This document shows positions 17,601-25,131 of a stretch of DNA of 64,000 nt, piece by piece (the first letter of the stretch is position 1; each line of letters starts with the position of its first letter). This DNA comes from Chryseobacterium camelliae (lineage in GTDB: Bacteria > Bacteroidota > Bacteroidia > Flavobacteriales > Weeksellaceae), in contig NZ_CP022986.1 of the NCBI RefSeq assembly GCF_002770595.1, positions 1,798,001 through 1,862,000 on the forward strand. Direction: 5' to 3'. The position numbers were made by a program, and so were the translations under genes. The notes under the pieces are model-generated. The model was not told where the DNA came from, did no database searches, and saw only the letters and a list, made by a program, of their open reading frames with translations.

Positions 17601-19468
17601 GAAGACATGGCCATTTTTCCATTTACCTGTCCGCTTACGATCTGGTTTCCTGTTTTACCGGTAAAGTAGTTCATGTTCAGATAATCAACATCGGCATTGA
17701 TATCCATATTGATCCTCTTTGTACTGAAATCAATCAGTCCTTTCACGCTGGCTTTAGCCTGTTCATCATTTACGGTGATAAGCCCGTTGTACTTTCTGTG
17801 GTCCAGCAGACCATCCAGGTACAGGTTATTGATTTCCTTATCCATGATTTCTATACTTGAAATCCGGGATTTTGTGGTCAGGCGCATGGTATTGACATCA
17901 AAACTCTGCCCGTTCAGGTCAAAATTTCCGGAGATAAGTCCTACCGCCTTGCTTTTGGTAATCACGGACGTATTAAGGTCTTTCACTTCGGCATAGCCCG
18001 AATACTTCGGCATCGGAGTGCTGTAATCCGTAAGGGAAAAACGGCTGATTTTTGCCTGCCCGATACCGGTAATGAGGTTTCCGTTGGGAATATATACCTG
18101 TTGCGGAGTTACCCTCGCCGCACCATTGTATTTGAGCCTTCCGAAATCATCTGCAAAATTCTTCATTTTTGTGGAGATGAATGTCGGAAGCATGGCTTTA
18201 AGATCTTTGTATGTAAGGTCCGTGGACAGATTATTGGTTTCGATCAGAAAGTTTCCTTTAAGGATATTGTTGACCTTCATGGTACGCGTCGCAATATTCA
18301 CATTTGAATTGGAAATGACAAAATTATCAAGATGGAACTTATTTAACGGACCGGTCATTGATCCGGCAAGGTTTACAGGCTTGCTGTTATCCCAGTTGGT
18401 CACAAAATAGCTGATATCATATCCGCTGATCTGGCTTCCCTGCTTGATGTTCATATCCCATCGCACCTTATCTGCAAAATCTGCCCATGAACCGTCATGG
18501 AGATTGAATTTGATACTGCCCTGAAGAAGTGAATGATCGGTATTCAGGGTCAGGTCTTTCAGCAGGAGATAATCTTTCGTCATGGAAAACTCCGTAGAAA
18601 ACGTATCGACAAGGTGGGATTTCCCCCATCTTGTCGTCACAAAAGAAAAGTTATTGATTAAAGCCGAAACATCCCCCCCGTTTACCTTAACATTCGGTGC
18701 TTTTAGGTTTACATGCTGGGCAGTAAGCCACCTCCCTTTTTCACCTGGTGAATTAAGATTGACGATAGAGACTTTGGAATCGATCATCTGAACCCTGGAA
18801 TTCAGCTGAAAAGGAGGTTTATCAGGATTTTTCTTTTTATCGCCGCTGTCAAACAGTTTGGTAAAGCGGATAAAATTGGAAATGCTGTCTCCCTTATAGG
18901 TAATCACTTTTACATCGGCATTAACCAGCGTGAGTGAATTGAAGCTCAGAGAATTGTTCTTCCCGATATTGGTGGCCAGTGAAAACCAATCGGAATTAGC
19001 CCGGAATTCCCTTGCCTTGATGAAGTCGTATCCTTTATAGTCTTTGATTTTTAATCCTTTGATGGTAACATCCCCGAAATAGTCCACTTCCACACTTTCC
19101 GTGGACATTTCCGCTTTAAAATCCCTGTTGACAATCTGTAGTGCCTGGTCAGCTGCCCAGCGCTTCGTTACCGGCAGGTTGATCGCAATGAGCACTGTAG
19201 CCACAATACCAAGAATAACCCAGAACAGGATCAGGAGAAGTTTTGCCCACCAGGAATAGCTGGTGACATCTTTTGCCGCCTGCTTCCCGAACTCCTGGGC
19301 AGTTTCCACAGGATGGAGGATGGCATCTGAGGCCAGTTCGGAAGCTTCTTTTACCGTCTCTTTTACCTTGCCCTCTACATTTTCGACAGTTTTCTGCACC
19401 TGGTCGCCCAGGTTTTCAGCTGCTGATTTTTTATTCTCATTCTCGTTATTATTCTCTAAATTTGCCAT
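14675..19468 (-). CDS. tamB: TamB-like translocation and assembly protein (DUF490)
   Basis: A 1,597-residue giant that bridges inner and outer membranes. I place the start at the ATG at 19468 (MANLENNNEN); the frame continues 30 codons further into tsaD, which is unlikely to be translated. Residues 1-73 form a charged, probably coiled-coil cytoplasmic head (DQVQKTVENVEGKVKE), followed by one membrane anchor at about 74-98 (AKLLLILFWVILGIVATVL). The rest is a long periplasmic beta-rich ladder (taco fold) as in TamB/AsmA-like lipid-transport proteins. The conserved TamB C-terminal domain lies at about 1,130-1,530 and the protein ends in a Lys-rich tail (KKKKKDKKTADAK). In Proteobacteria TamB works with the BamA-like TamA or transports phospholipid; no BamA homologue is present here. 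Confidence 0.88.
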   Translation of the reverse strand: MANLENNNENENKKSAAENLGDQVQKTVENVEGKVKETVKEASELASDAILHPVETAQEFGKQAAKDVTSYSWWAKLLLILFWVILGIVATVLIAINLPVTKRWAADQALQIVNRDFKAEMSTESVEVDYFGDVTIKGLKIKDYKGYDFIKAREFRANSDWFSLATNIGKNNSLSFNSLTLVNADVKVITYKGDSISNFIRFTKLFDSGDKKKNPDKPPFQLNSRVQMIDSKVSIVNLNSPGEKGRWLTAQHVNLKAPNVKVNGGDVSALINNFSFVTTRWGKSHLVDTFSTEFSMTKDYLLLKDLTLNTDHSLLQGSIKFNLHDGSWADFADKVRWDMNIKQGSQISGYDISYFVTNWDNSKPVNLAGSMTGPLNKFHLDNFVISNSNVNIATRTMKVNNILKGNFLIETNNLSTDLTYKDLKAMLPTFISTKMKNFADDFGRLKYNGAARVTPQQVYIPNGNLITGIGQAKISRFSLTDYSTPMPKYSGYAEVKDLNTSVITKSKAVGLISGNFDLNGQSFDVNTMRLTTKSRISSIEIMDKEINNLYLDGLLDHRKYNGLITVNDEQAKASVKGLIDFSTKRINMDINADVDYLNMNYFTGKTGNQIVSGQVNGKMAMSSLNDLTLDVEANNINFATAAQKYSIPNAKIKTFLEGGSRVIDVDAPGAVNGKISGRYNLADLAGMMENGLGKILVGPPPRKLYRGQSFAMNFDVQQGLVSYFLPDLKLPQGAKVEGQYDGNSNNLILNLDASALQYIMTKKEEITEADKALAAANPDYKINNREVTRDSAMIDSVMVRINTANLDEQIYAKVSRVLYNKNVIKDLTLSGRNDNNTVLHLAAKFKHGSPEDELDDNLKEYAVNVNQSANEAGDFVFRFEPTEVKFNDVVWAIDTSPELDHSITYRKKAGDFDIRNLRIYSDKSALFIREAQFKSAKDFYVDADIDDFAIEKLLEMQSGGNTMDIKGLANGTVKIKMDKSTIQPLVDVTIDDIMMNGNDMGDITITATNGFSLNVYDVDIKVASAGVIGNNNLHVTGTVNNNTPSPTLDFTAEMRDFDVAFAQQFVQTIFGNLRGKATGDLKIAGTLSNLDYSGDIALKGFGLKLLFTGVDYSFQDTVVPLSKGLAILNNIEVRDGRTNSKGTISGAIQFETLSSMGVNLVMRADNLLVLNTTQKDYDLFWGRVYGQGDLYVDGPVSGLSLSTPNMKALNGSTFTFNSGSTSNVEEFKMLRFLKEGKNGLVTLEEKKKTGGNMNIDFNLDVDKGTTVNVLVGNDVGNITVKGAANNLRFQMSRQGSIAMNGTYRVDNGTFISRAILNKTFQIEKGSSIRWDGDAMKPALDITANYVRMVSNAGEYLNLGRLQPISILLQANITQTLTEPKIDLNVSAMDVSSQVKETLAAKMSQEGEKVLQFGSVLLLNSFNVSNSGGVEVDVAGVAESSGYNILLKQLGSVLNTMSNEFQIDLNYVKGDQYSNTGDRANAGVSFAVSPRINVKTGLGIPLTNTGNTEVNYLSGEGTIEYDLSKKNDGSLILRGYSKPSNIGMVAGAGTNGSANQAYGGGIVWSKSFNSLFKKKKKDKKTADAKAEIKTDSVKSSAK

Positions 19469-19472
19469 TATT

Positions 19473-20489
19473 ATGAGCGACTCTATAATTTTAGGTATTG
19501 AATCGTCTTGTGACGACACATCAGCAGCCATCATCAGGGGAAATTCAATTTTGTCCAATATCGCTGCAAATCAGGAAATCCATAAAGAATATGGAGGTGT
19601 TGTTCCGGAACTGGCTTCGCGCGCGCATCAGCAAAATATCATCCCCGTTGTTGAAAAATCTCTGACCAAAGCAAATATACAACAAAATGCAATTTCAGCG
19701 ATAGGATTTACACGCGGGCCCGGACTTTTAGGTTCACTCCTTGTGGGAACTTCCTTCGCTAAGTCTCTGGCAATGAGCCTCGACGTACCGCTTATTGAGG
19801 TTAACCATCTGCAGGCACATATTTTGGCGCATTTCATTGAGGATGCAAATCCCATGCCGCCCACATTCCCGTTTTTATGCCTTACGGTAAGTGGCGGACA
19901 CACCATGATCGTCCTGGTAAAAGACTATTTCGATATGGAAATTATCGGTAAAACCACTGATGATGCCGCAGGGGAAGCCTTCGATAAGATCGGTAAAATT
20001 TTTGACCTTGATTACCCGGCTGGCCCTATCATAGACCGGCTGGCTAAAGAAGGCAATCCGGATGCTTTTACATTCAATAAGCCGAAGCTGGACCACTATG
20101 ACTATTCCTTCAGCGGCATCAAAACCTCTGTATTGTACTTCATTCAGAAGGAAGTGAGGAAAAATCCGGATTTCATCCAAGAAAACCTTAACGATCTCTG
20201 TGCGTCCGTACAGAAAGCCATTATCGAGATCCTGATGAACAAGCTTGAAAAAGCAGCCAAAGACCTTAATATCAATGAGGTGGCTATTGCTGGCGGAGTA
20301 TCGGCCAATTCAGCGCTAAGAAAGGCGATGGAAAGCAACCGGGAAAAGCTCGGATGGAGTATTTATATTCCAAAATTTGAATACACCACAGATAATGCTG
20401 CCATGATTGCCATGGTAGCGCAACTTAAATTTGAACGCGGAGAATTTACAGACCTGCGGACTTCAGCAACAGCGAAATACGATCTATGA
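19473..20489 (+). CDS. tsaD: tRNA N6-threonylcarbamoyladenosine transferase TsaD
   Basis: 338 residues. It transfers the threonylcarbamoyl group to A37 of ANN-decoding tRNAs, with TsaB, TsaC and TsaE. The ASKHA fold is recognised from ILGIESSCDDTSAA at the N-terminus, the iron-binding HLQAH (His112, His116), SGGHT, DDAAGEAFDK and the GGVSAN loop near the C-terminus. The start is ATG 19473, only four bases from the divergent tamB start; the open frame upstream of it is the reverse strand of tamB. It overlaps the next gene by four bases (ATGA). Confidence 0.95.
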   Translation: MSDSIILGIESSCDDTSAAIIRGNSILSNIAANQEIHKEYGGVVPELASRAHQQNIIPVVEKSLTKANIQQNAISAIGFTRGPGLLGSLLVGTSFAKSLAMSLDVPLIEVNHLQAHILAHFIEDANPMPPTFPFLCLTVSGGHTMIVLVKDYFDMEIIGKTTDDAAGEAFDKIGKIFDLDYPAGPIIDRLAKEGNPDAFTFNKPKLDHYDYSFSGIKTSVLYFIQKEVRKNPDFIQENLNDLCASVQKAIIEILMNKLEKAAKDLNINEVAIAGGVSANSALRKAMESNREKLGWSIYIPKFEYTTDNAAMIAMVAQLKFERGEFTDLRTSATAKYDL

Positions 20490-20896
20490 AAATATTACTG
20501 GAAGAAAAAGTACTGGGAACCCATTCTAAGAAAAACTCAAAATATTATTGGGTATTGGAAACCGTTACAGGAAAAAATGAAGCCACTGAATCATCTGAAG
20601 ACGGAGATTATCTCATGATAAGCTCAGAAACCGGGTATGTTCAGAATATCAAGGAAGAAATTATCGAAAAAATCAATTCAGAGAATGTATTCAGTTTTAC
20701 CTACGAACCGAAGGAAGGGGATTATCTGTCCATCAAAAATAATTTAAGGAAAAACGAATACCTGAATTTAATTTTCATGAACAATAAATGGGTCGAAGAA
20801 ATCTACGCATGTTCATACAGAGACTGTGAAGGTGACGTTTATACGACCATAAAAACCGGAGTGGCATTCCTGAGCGAGAACGAGATTATATTTTAA
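20486..20896 (+). CDS. Hypothetical protein between tsaD and rsmE
   Basis: 136 residues with no family I recognise. It is acidic, has no signal peptide or membrane helix, and contains two nearby cysteines in YACSYRDCEGD. It starts within the tsaD stop codon (ATGA) and ends 16 bases before rsmE, so it is translated as part of a tsaD-orf-rsmE operon; a link to translation or tRNA/rRNA modification is possible but only by location. Confidence 0.75.
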   Translation: MKILLEEKVLGTHSKKNSKYYWVLETVTGKNEATESSEDGDYLMISSETGYVQNIKEEIIEKINSENVFSFTYEPKEGDYLSIKNNLRKNEYLNLIFMNNKWVEEIYACSYRDCEGDVYTTIKTGVAFLSENEIIF

Positions 20897-20912
20897 ACCA
20901 TTACATTTTTCT

Positions 20913-21611
20913 ATGAAACTTTTTTACGGAGAGATCGAGGGAAATAAAGTCCTGATCAGTGACGAGGAACAGCAGCATATCGTAAAGGTCCTGCGGATGA
21001 AGGACGGGGAAGAAATCCATGTGACCAACGGGAAAGGAAGCCTGGCTTCCGGAAAACTGATGACTGAAGGGAAAAAGGCCTTTATAGAAGTGGATCAGCT
21101 TTCTACTGATCTTCCGGGATTTAATCCGAGGCTGCATATTGCCATTGCTCCTACGAAAAATATAGACCGTATTGAGTTCTTTGTTGAAAAATCCGTGGAA
21201 ATGGGAATTTCCGAGATCACACTGTTGCAGACGGAAAAAACCGAACGGAAAAATGTGAACATCGATAAGCTGAGGAAACAGGCGGTAGCAGCATCCAAAC
21301 AGAGCCTGCGTTTTCATTTCCCTGTCATCAATGACCTGACCAAAATCCAGGATTTTTTAAAGCATACCCATCCGGAAACCACCTTTGTCGCGCATTGCCA
21401 TGAGAACCTGAAACGGCAGGAGCTTGCAACCATTCCGTTAATGGACAACATCACTTTTATGATCGGTCCTGAAGGCGATTTTTCGGAAAAGGAGATTTCT
21501 TTTTTATCCCAGCATACCATCCGGGCAGTTTCCCTTGGGAACCAAAGGCTCAGGACGGAGACAGCAGGGGTTTTCGTGGCAGCCTGGAACTATTTCAGGG
21601 GGATCCACTGA
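20913..21611 (+). CDS. rsmE: 16S rRNA (uracil1498-N3)-methyltransferase RsmE
   Basis: 232 residues of the SPOUT superfamily. The N-terminal PUA-like part (MKLFYGEIEGNKVLISDEEQ) is followed by the knotted methyltransferase domain, seen from FMIGPEGDFSEKE and the knot-forming SLGNQRLRTETAGV. It methylates U1498 in the 30S decoding region with SAM. It is transcribed with tsaD and the small gene before it and converges with trmH, leaving only 23 bases between stops. Confidence 0.93.
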   Translation: MKLFYGEIEGNKVLISDEEQQHIVKVLRMKDGEEIHVTNGKGSLASGKLMTEGKKAFIEVDQLSTDLPGFNPRLHIAIAPTKNIDRIEFFVEKSVEMGISEITLLQTEKTERKNVNIDKLRKQAVAASKQSLRFHFPVINDLTKIQDFLKHTHPETTFVAHCHENLKRQELATIPLMDNITFMIGPEGDFSEKEISFLSQHTIRAVSLGNQRLRTETAGVFVAAWNYFRGIH

Positions 21612-21634
21612 TTTCAGCCTGTATTCCAGTAGGC

Positions 21635-22300
21635 TTATTCCGTTTTGGCCAGATAATGATTCAGGATCTCCTCTCCGCTCCGGATTGAATTAACTGCCCA
21701 CCGGATTTTCATTTTCAGCCTCTTTTCTTCGCTTAACTTATAATCGATGCCTGATTTCATTAGCTTCTGTTTCAGTTCGTACATGCATATGGAAGCAGCT
21801 ACGGAAACATTGAAACTCCTGGTGAAACCGTACATAGGAATAGCCAGTGTTTCATCTGCAAAATCCAGGATTTCCTGGGAAACCCCTTCCATTTCGGTCC
21901 CGAAGACCAGTGCCATAGGTTCTGTCACTTCATATTCCGGGAGCATTTTTGCATTATTTTCCAGCGAGACCGCAACGATCTTATACCCTCTGTTTTTAAT
22001 CTCCCGGAGGGAGGCTATGTTTCTGGGAAGCTTTTCCACTTCTACCCAGGTATCCGCTCCTTTCGTCACACGCAGGTTGGGCTCGAAATTATTTTCTTCC
22101 TGCAAAGCCACCACTTTATGAAACCCACAGGCTTCCACGGAACGTACAATAGCTGCTGCATTTCTGAACTGGTATACATCTTCCAGCACAGGAAGCACGA
22201 AGTCTGAACTTTCCGGCGAAAAATGTTCGATTTTGGCCAGCCGCTCTTCTGTTAAAAACTGCTTTAAATACTCAAAAGTCTGTGCTAAATCCTTCATCAT
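21635..22300 (-). CDS. trmH: tRNA (guanosine18-2'-O)-methyltransferase, TrmH-like SPOUT enzyme
   Basis: 221 residues, close to the 229 of E. coli TrmH. The three SpoU motifs are visible: FRNAAAIVRSVEACG (motif 1), LVFGTEMEGVSQEIL (motif 2) and IPMYGFTRSFNVSVAASICMYE (motif 3). The short form without an N-terminal substrate-binding domain favours TrmH over the rRNA enzyme RlmB. It makes Gm18 in the tRNA D-loop. Two Met codons begin the frame; either could start. No partner gene shares the transcript. Confidence 0.85.
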   Translation of the reverse strand: MMKDLAQTFEYLKQFLTEERLAKIEHFSPESSDFVLPVLEDVYQFRNAAAIVRSVEACGFHKVVALQEENNFEPNLRVTKGADTWVEVEKLPRNIASLREIKNRGYKIVAVSLENNAKMLPEYEVTEPMALVFGTEMEGVSQEILDFADETLAIPMYGFTRSFNVSVAASICMYELKQKLMKSGIDYKLSEEKRLKMKIRWAVNSIRSGEEILNHYLAKTE

Positions 22301-22408
22301 ATATGATATAGAGTTTTCTAATTAATGAACCGCGTTGATCATGGCAGCTTTGTAACAGAAAATTTGCCAGAAACGTTTTATTCATTTTCAAATTTTTGCA
22401 AATTAACG

Positions 22409-22416
22409 TATTTTTG
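22409..22416 (+). promoter_or_regulatory. Possible -7 box for ansA
   Basis: TATTTTTG fits TAnnTTTG, 47 bases before the ansA ATG. No good TTG sits at the right distance upstream, so confidence is low. Confidence 0.35.
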
Positions 22417-22462
22417 AGCGGACGAACCTGAAGCAGGTCAAAATTCTCTTAAAAATTACCGT

Positions 22463-23479
22463 ATGAAACGAAAAGTGCTGCTGATCTATACCGGAGGAAC
22501 CATTGGTATGGAAAAAGATTACGAAACCGGAAGCCTCAGAGCCTTTGATTTTGGGAACATCTTTGAGAAGATGCCCGAGATGAAGCTTATGGAATGTGAA
22601 GTTTTCGTCCATCCCTTTGCCAAACCGCTGGACTCTTCAGATATGGGACCGGAAGAGTGGAAAATCATCGCGCGCTATATTGATAAAAACTACCATGAAT
22701 ATGACGGCTTCCTGATCCTTCACGGTACAGATACAATGTCTTATACAGCCTCCGCCCTGAGCTTTATGCTGAAAGGCCTTACAAAACCTGTGATCATGAC
22801 GGGCTCCCAGCTGCCGATCGGTGATCTCCGTACGGACGCTAAAGAAAACCTGCTGACCAGCCTCTATTATGCAAGCCTGTATGAAGGGGATGAAGCTGTC
22901 ATCCAGGAAGTAGCCATTTATTTTGAGTATAAGCTGTTAAGAGGCAACAGGACGCTGAAATACTCAGCAGAATATTTTGACGCGTATTCCAGCCCGAACT
23001 ACCCTATCCTGGGCCAGTCCGGCGTCCATCTGAATATTATCAAGGAAAACCTGTTCCGCTGTAAAACGCAGGAAACCTTCCATATCGATGAGCATATTTC
23101 GGGCGATGTGCTTTTCTGGCGGATTTTCCCGGGCATGAACCTTAACCATTTCAGGGATATTCCTAAAATGAAAGTACTCATCTTACAGGTATTCGGTTCC
23201 GGAACCATATTCAGCAGCGAGGGAACACAGGAGATCCTCCAGGAAATCAGGAACAACGGCACTGAAATCATTGTGGTGAGCCAGTGCATCTCCGGAGGCA
23301 TTTCATTCGGCAAATATGAAAACAGCAACGTCTTTGCAAAAATCGGAGCGATCAGCGGAAAAGACATGACTGCAGAAACGGCCATTACCAAAGCCATGCA
23401 CTTAATTGACAATCCTCGGTATCCCGGAAGCTTTGCAAATCACTTCTCTGAAAGCCTGTGCGGAGAAATTACAAATTAA
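22463..23479 (+). CDS. ansA: Type I L-asparaginase
   Basis: 338 residues. It hydrolyses asparagine to aspartate and ammonia. The two catalytic threonine motifs are intact: TGGTIG (10-15) and HGTDTM (87-92), the latter with the Thr-Asp pair. There is no signal peptide, so it is the cytoplasmic, type I form. It is a single gene; tRNA-Ser follows 53 bases downstream on the same strand. Confidence 0.94.
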   Translation: MKRKVLLIYTGGTIGMEKDYETGSLRAFDFGNIFEKMPEMKLMECEVFVHPFAKPLDSSDMGPEEWKIIARYIDKNYHEYDGFLILHGTDTMSYTASALSFMLKGLTKPVIMTGSQLPIGDLRTDAKENLLTSLYYASLYEGDEAVIQEVAIYFEYKLLRGNRTLKYSAEYFDAYSSPNYPILGQSGVHLNIIKENLFRCKTQETFHIDEHISGDVLFWRIFPGMNLNHFRDIPKMKVLILQVFGSGTIFSSEGTQEILQEIRNNGTEIIVVSQCISGGISFGKYENSNVFAKIGAISGKDMTAETAITKAMHLIDNPRYPGSFANHFSESLCGEITN

Positions 23480-23532
23480 TTGCCGGAAAAATTTGCCAAG
23501 TCGAGAATTTATCCTATTTTTGCCATCTCAAT

Positions 23533-23619
23533 AGAAAGGTGTCCGAGTGGTTGAAGGAGCTACCCTGGAAAGGTAGTATACGGGTAACCGTATCGAGGGT
23601 TCGAATCCCTTCCTTTCTG
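23533..23619 (+). tRNA. tRNA-Ser (anticodon GGA)
   Basis: 87 bases. The acceptor arm AGAAAGG/CCTTTCT, anticodon stem CTACC/GGTAG around loop CTGGAAA (anticodon GGA at 23567-23569), a long variable arm with GATACGG/ACCGTAT-type pairing (TACGGGTAACCGTA) and T-arm GAGGG-TTCGAAT-CCCTT all fit tRNA-Ser, a class II tRNA. The CCA end is not encoded. A perfect 15-bp terminator hairpin follows directly. Confidence 0.95.
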
Positions 23620-23620
23620 C

Positions 23621-23656
23621 AAAAAGTCTTAAGTATATTACTTAAGACTTTTTTTG
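23621..23656. terminator. Terminator after tRNA-Ser
   Basis: AAAAAGTCTTAAGTA and its exact complement pair across TAT, with T-runs on both strands. It ends the tRNA transcript. Confidence 0.9.
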
Positions 23657-23802
23657 TTTTCTATTCCTTGAGTATGAATATTTTACATACCTTTTTTCAG
23701 AAATACTATAATATAAAAATCATAGATATAAATGAGAACTAATGTTTCTATGTGATAACTATTATTTAATTGTGATGATCGTCTATAAATAAAAATAAAG
23801 TG

Positions 23803-24300
23803 ATGACAGAATCAGGAAATATAAAATACAATACAAAAGGAGAAAAACCCTTAAAGAGTTATCAGATTGTTAGAGTAAGAAATATAGCCAATGCTAAAGA
23901 GGTATTAGATAACTTCAAAAATGCTGTATTAATATTCTTAAATAATAAAACCCTTCACTATGAAGATCCTAAATGGGAGAAATTACTTCCAAACGAAGTT
24001 GTAAGCAAAATTAAGCAACTAAATGATGATGACTATAAATACGATGAACTATTAGATGATATAGATATGACCATCTATAACTTCCAGGATATTAAACAAT
24101 GGGAATGGTACAGTTCTATAGAAACTGAGAAAGGATTTGATATTATAGTGAAGGGTAAATTTAATGCATGGCAGTTCATTAATTTCATCCACTGTCAAAA
24201 TGTTCCTTTAGACAACATCACAATTATAGATGCAGACAAAAAGGAATTTTATGAACTGAAAACTATCAAGGATTATACTTCATATAAAATTCTAAAATAA
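23803..24300 (+). CDS. Orphan AT-rich hypothetical protein next to tRNA-Ser
   Basis: 165 residues from ATG 23803 (a GTG at 23800 is also in frame). I recognise no family. It is soluble in appearance, with many Lys, Asn, Asp and Ile, a KWEKLLPNEVVSKI helix, paired tryptophans (KQWEWY) and a C-terminal half of alternating beta-like segments (GFDIIVKGKFNAWQFINFI, NITIIDADKKEFYEL). Base composition is clearly more AT-rich than the housekeeping genes on both sides, and it sits just beyond a tRNA, a common site for transferred DNA. A small orphan immunity or effector protein is one possibility, with no direct evidence. Confidence 0.65.
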   Translation: MTESGNIKYNTKGEKPLKSYQIVRVRNIANAKEVLDNFKNAVLIFLNNKTLHYEDPKWEKLLPNEVVSKIKQLNDDDYKYDELLDDIDMTIYNFQDIKQWEWYSSIETEKGFDIIVKGKFNAWQFINFIHCQNVPLDNITIIDADKKEFYELKTIKDYTSYKILK

Positions 24301-24340
24301 ATCTATAATTCAGACATTTTTGTTAACAACATATTCGTCA

Positions 24341-24439
24341 TCTGAATGGATTGTAAAAAGGATAAACGAGTACTTTACTGATTTTGCTACTCATGGTGTT
24401 TTTGGGAATAATAATAATGAAAGAATTAAAATCGACTGA
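24341..24439 (+). pseudogene. Possible C-terminal remnant of a lost gene
   Basis: A 32-codon open stretch with no start codon reads like real protein (SEWIVKRINEYFTDF, then ATHGVFGNNNNERI) and ends in TGA at 24437. It lies in a different frame from the preceding gene, and the open frame extends back into that gene's 3' end. It may be the tail of a decayed gene or the displaced C-terminus of the upstream one. It is short, so chance is not excluded. Confidence 0.3.
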
Positions 24440-24560
24440 CGTCTATTTATATTGGTTATGGTACTTATACCTAAGTAGCAATTGGTATTTTATACGCTAT
24501 GCCGGATTTATTTTTCTCCCTTACTTTGAAGTACAAAATAACCCATAAAAACAATCTATC

Positions 24561-24983
24561 ATGAATGAATCCAATCAAAATTACAACGCCAATTCATCAG
24601 GCCAATTGGTGGTAGGAGGAGGCGCTCAGTTCTGGGCATACCTTTCACCGGAAAATGATACGTCAAAAATGATCACCCAATGGAAAATAACGTTTTCACA
24701 AAGGAACTGGAGCGACAGCATCTCTAATGAAAACCCGACAAAACAGCTTAAAACTCCTGGACTTTCCGGTATTTTTGATATCAAAGTAGAAACACTGAGC
24801 GGTTCTACAGGAACCTGGCGTGCCATTCCGCCTAAAGACGGAAGCAAAAACCAGATCGGTTGTAACTCCAACTGTGCAGCTATGGTAGGTATTGTAGCTG
24901 ACAGCACGAGTCCGGCTCCGGGGGCTGTTAATGCTCATTTCTGGACGGTATGGGATGCCTTCTGCAAATCCGGTGCGGAATAG
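24561..24983 (+). CDS. Orphan hypothetical protein, beta-rich
   Basis: 140 residues not matching a family I know. The N-terminus is polar (MNESNQNYNANSSG) with no signal peptide. The body alternates short beta-prone segments rich in Trp, Gly and Ser (AQFWAYLSP, QWKITFSQRNW, GIFDIKVETLSG) and has three cysteines, two in IGCNSNCAAM and one in DAFCKSG. The pattern suggests a compact beta-sandwich. It has an upstream spacer of 260 bases and a hairpin downstream (25018-25046), so it is a lone gene. Confidence 0.65.
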   Translation: MNESNQNYNANSSGQLVVGGGAQFWAYLSPENDTSKMITQWKITFSQRNWSDSISNENPTKQLKTPGLSGIFDIKVETLSGSTGTWRAIPPKDGSKNQIGCNSNCAAMVGIVADSTSPAPGAVNAHFWTVWDAFCKSGAE

Positions 24984-25017
24984 GAGCTCATCAATCATAA
25001 AAACTGATTTCAATCTG

Positions 25018-25046
25018 ATCCCTCTGAAGCTATTCTTCAGGGGGAT
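25018..25046 (+). terminator. Hairpin after the 140-residue orphan gene
   Basis: ATCCCTCTGAAG pairs with CTTCAGGGGGAT (one G-T pair). No T-run follows, so termination may be weak. Confidence 0.5.
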
Positions 25047-25131
25047 TATGCATACCATTCATACGCCAATTATCAAACTTTAATGTAATATTTATTTTCT
25101 CCGGATTGTCTGAATATAAAGGACAATTATT

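Noticed and set aside
19469..19558. 30-codon N-terminal extension of tamB into tsaD
   Set aside because: This part is the reverse strand of tsaD; the normal start MANLENNNEN is at 19468.
23458..23742. 94-codon ORF over tRNA-Ser
   Set aside because: It covers a well-formed tRNA and its terminator, so it is not a protein gene.
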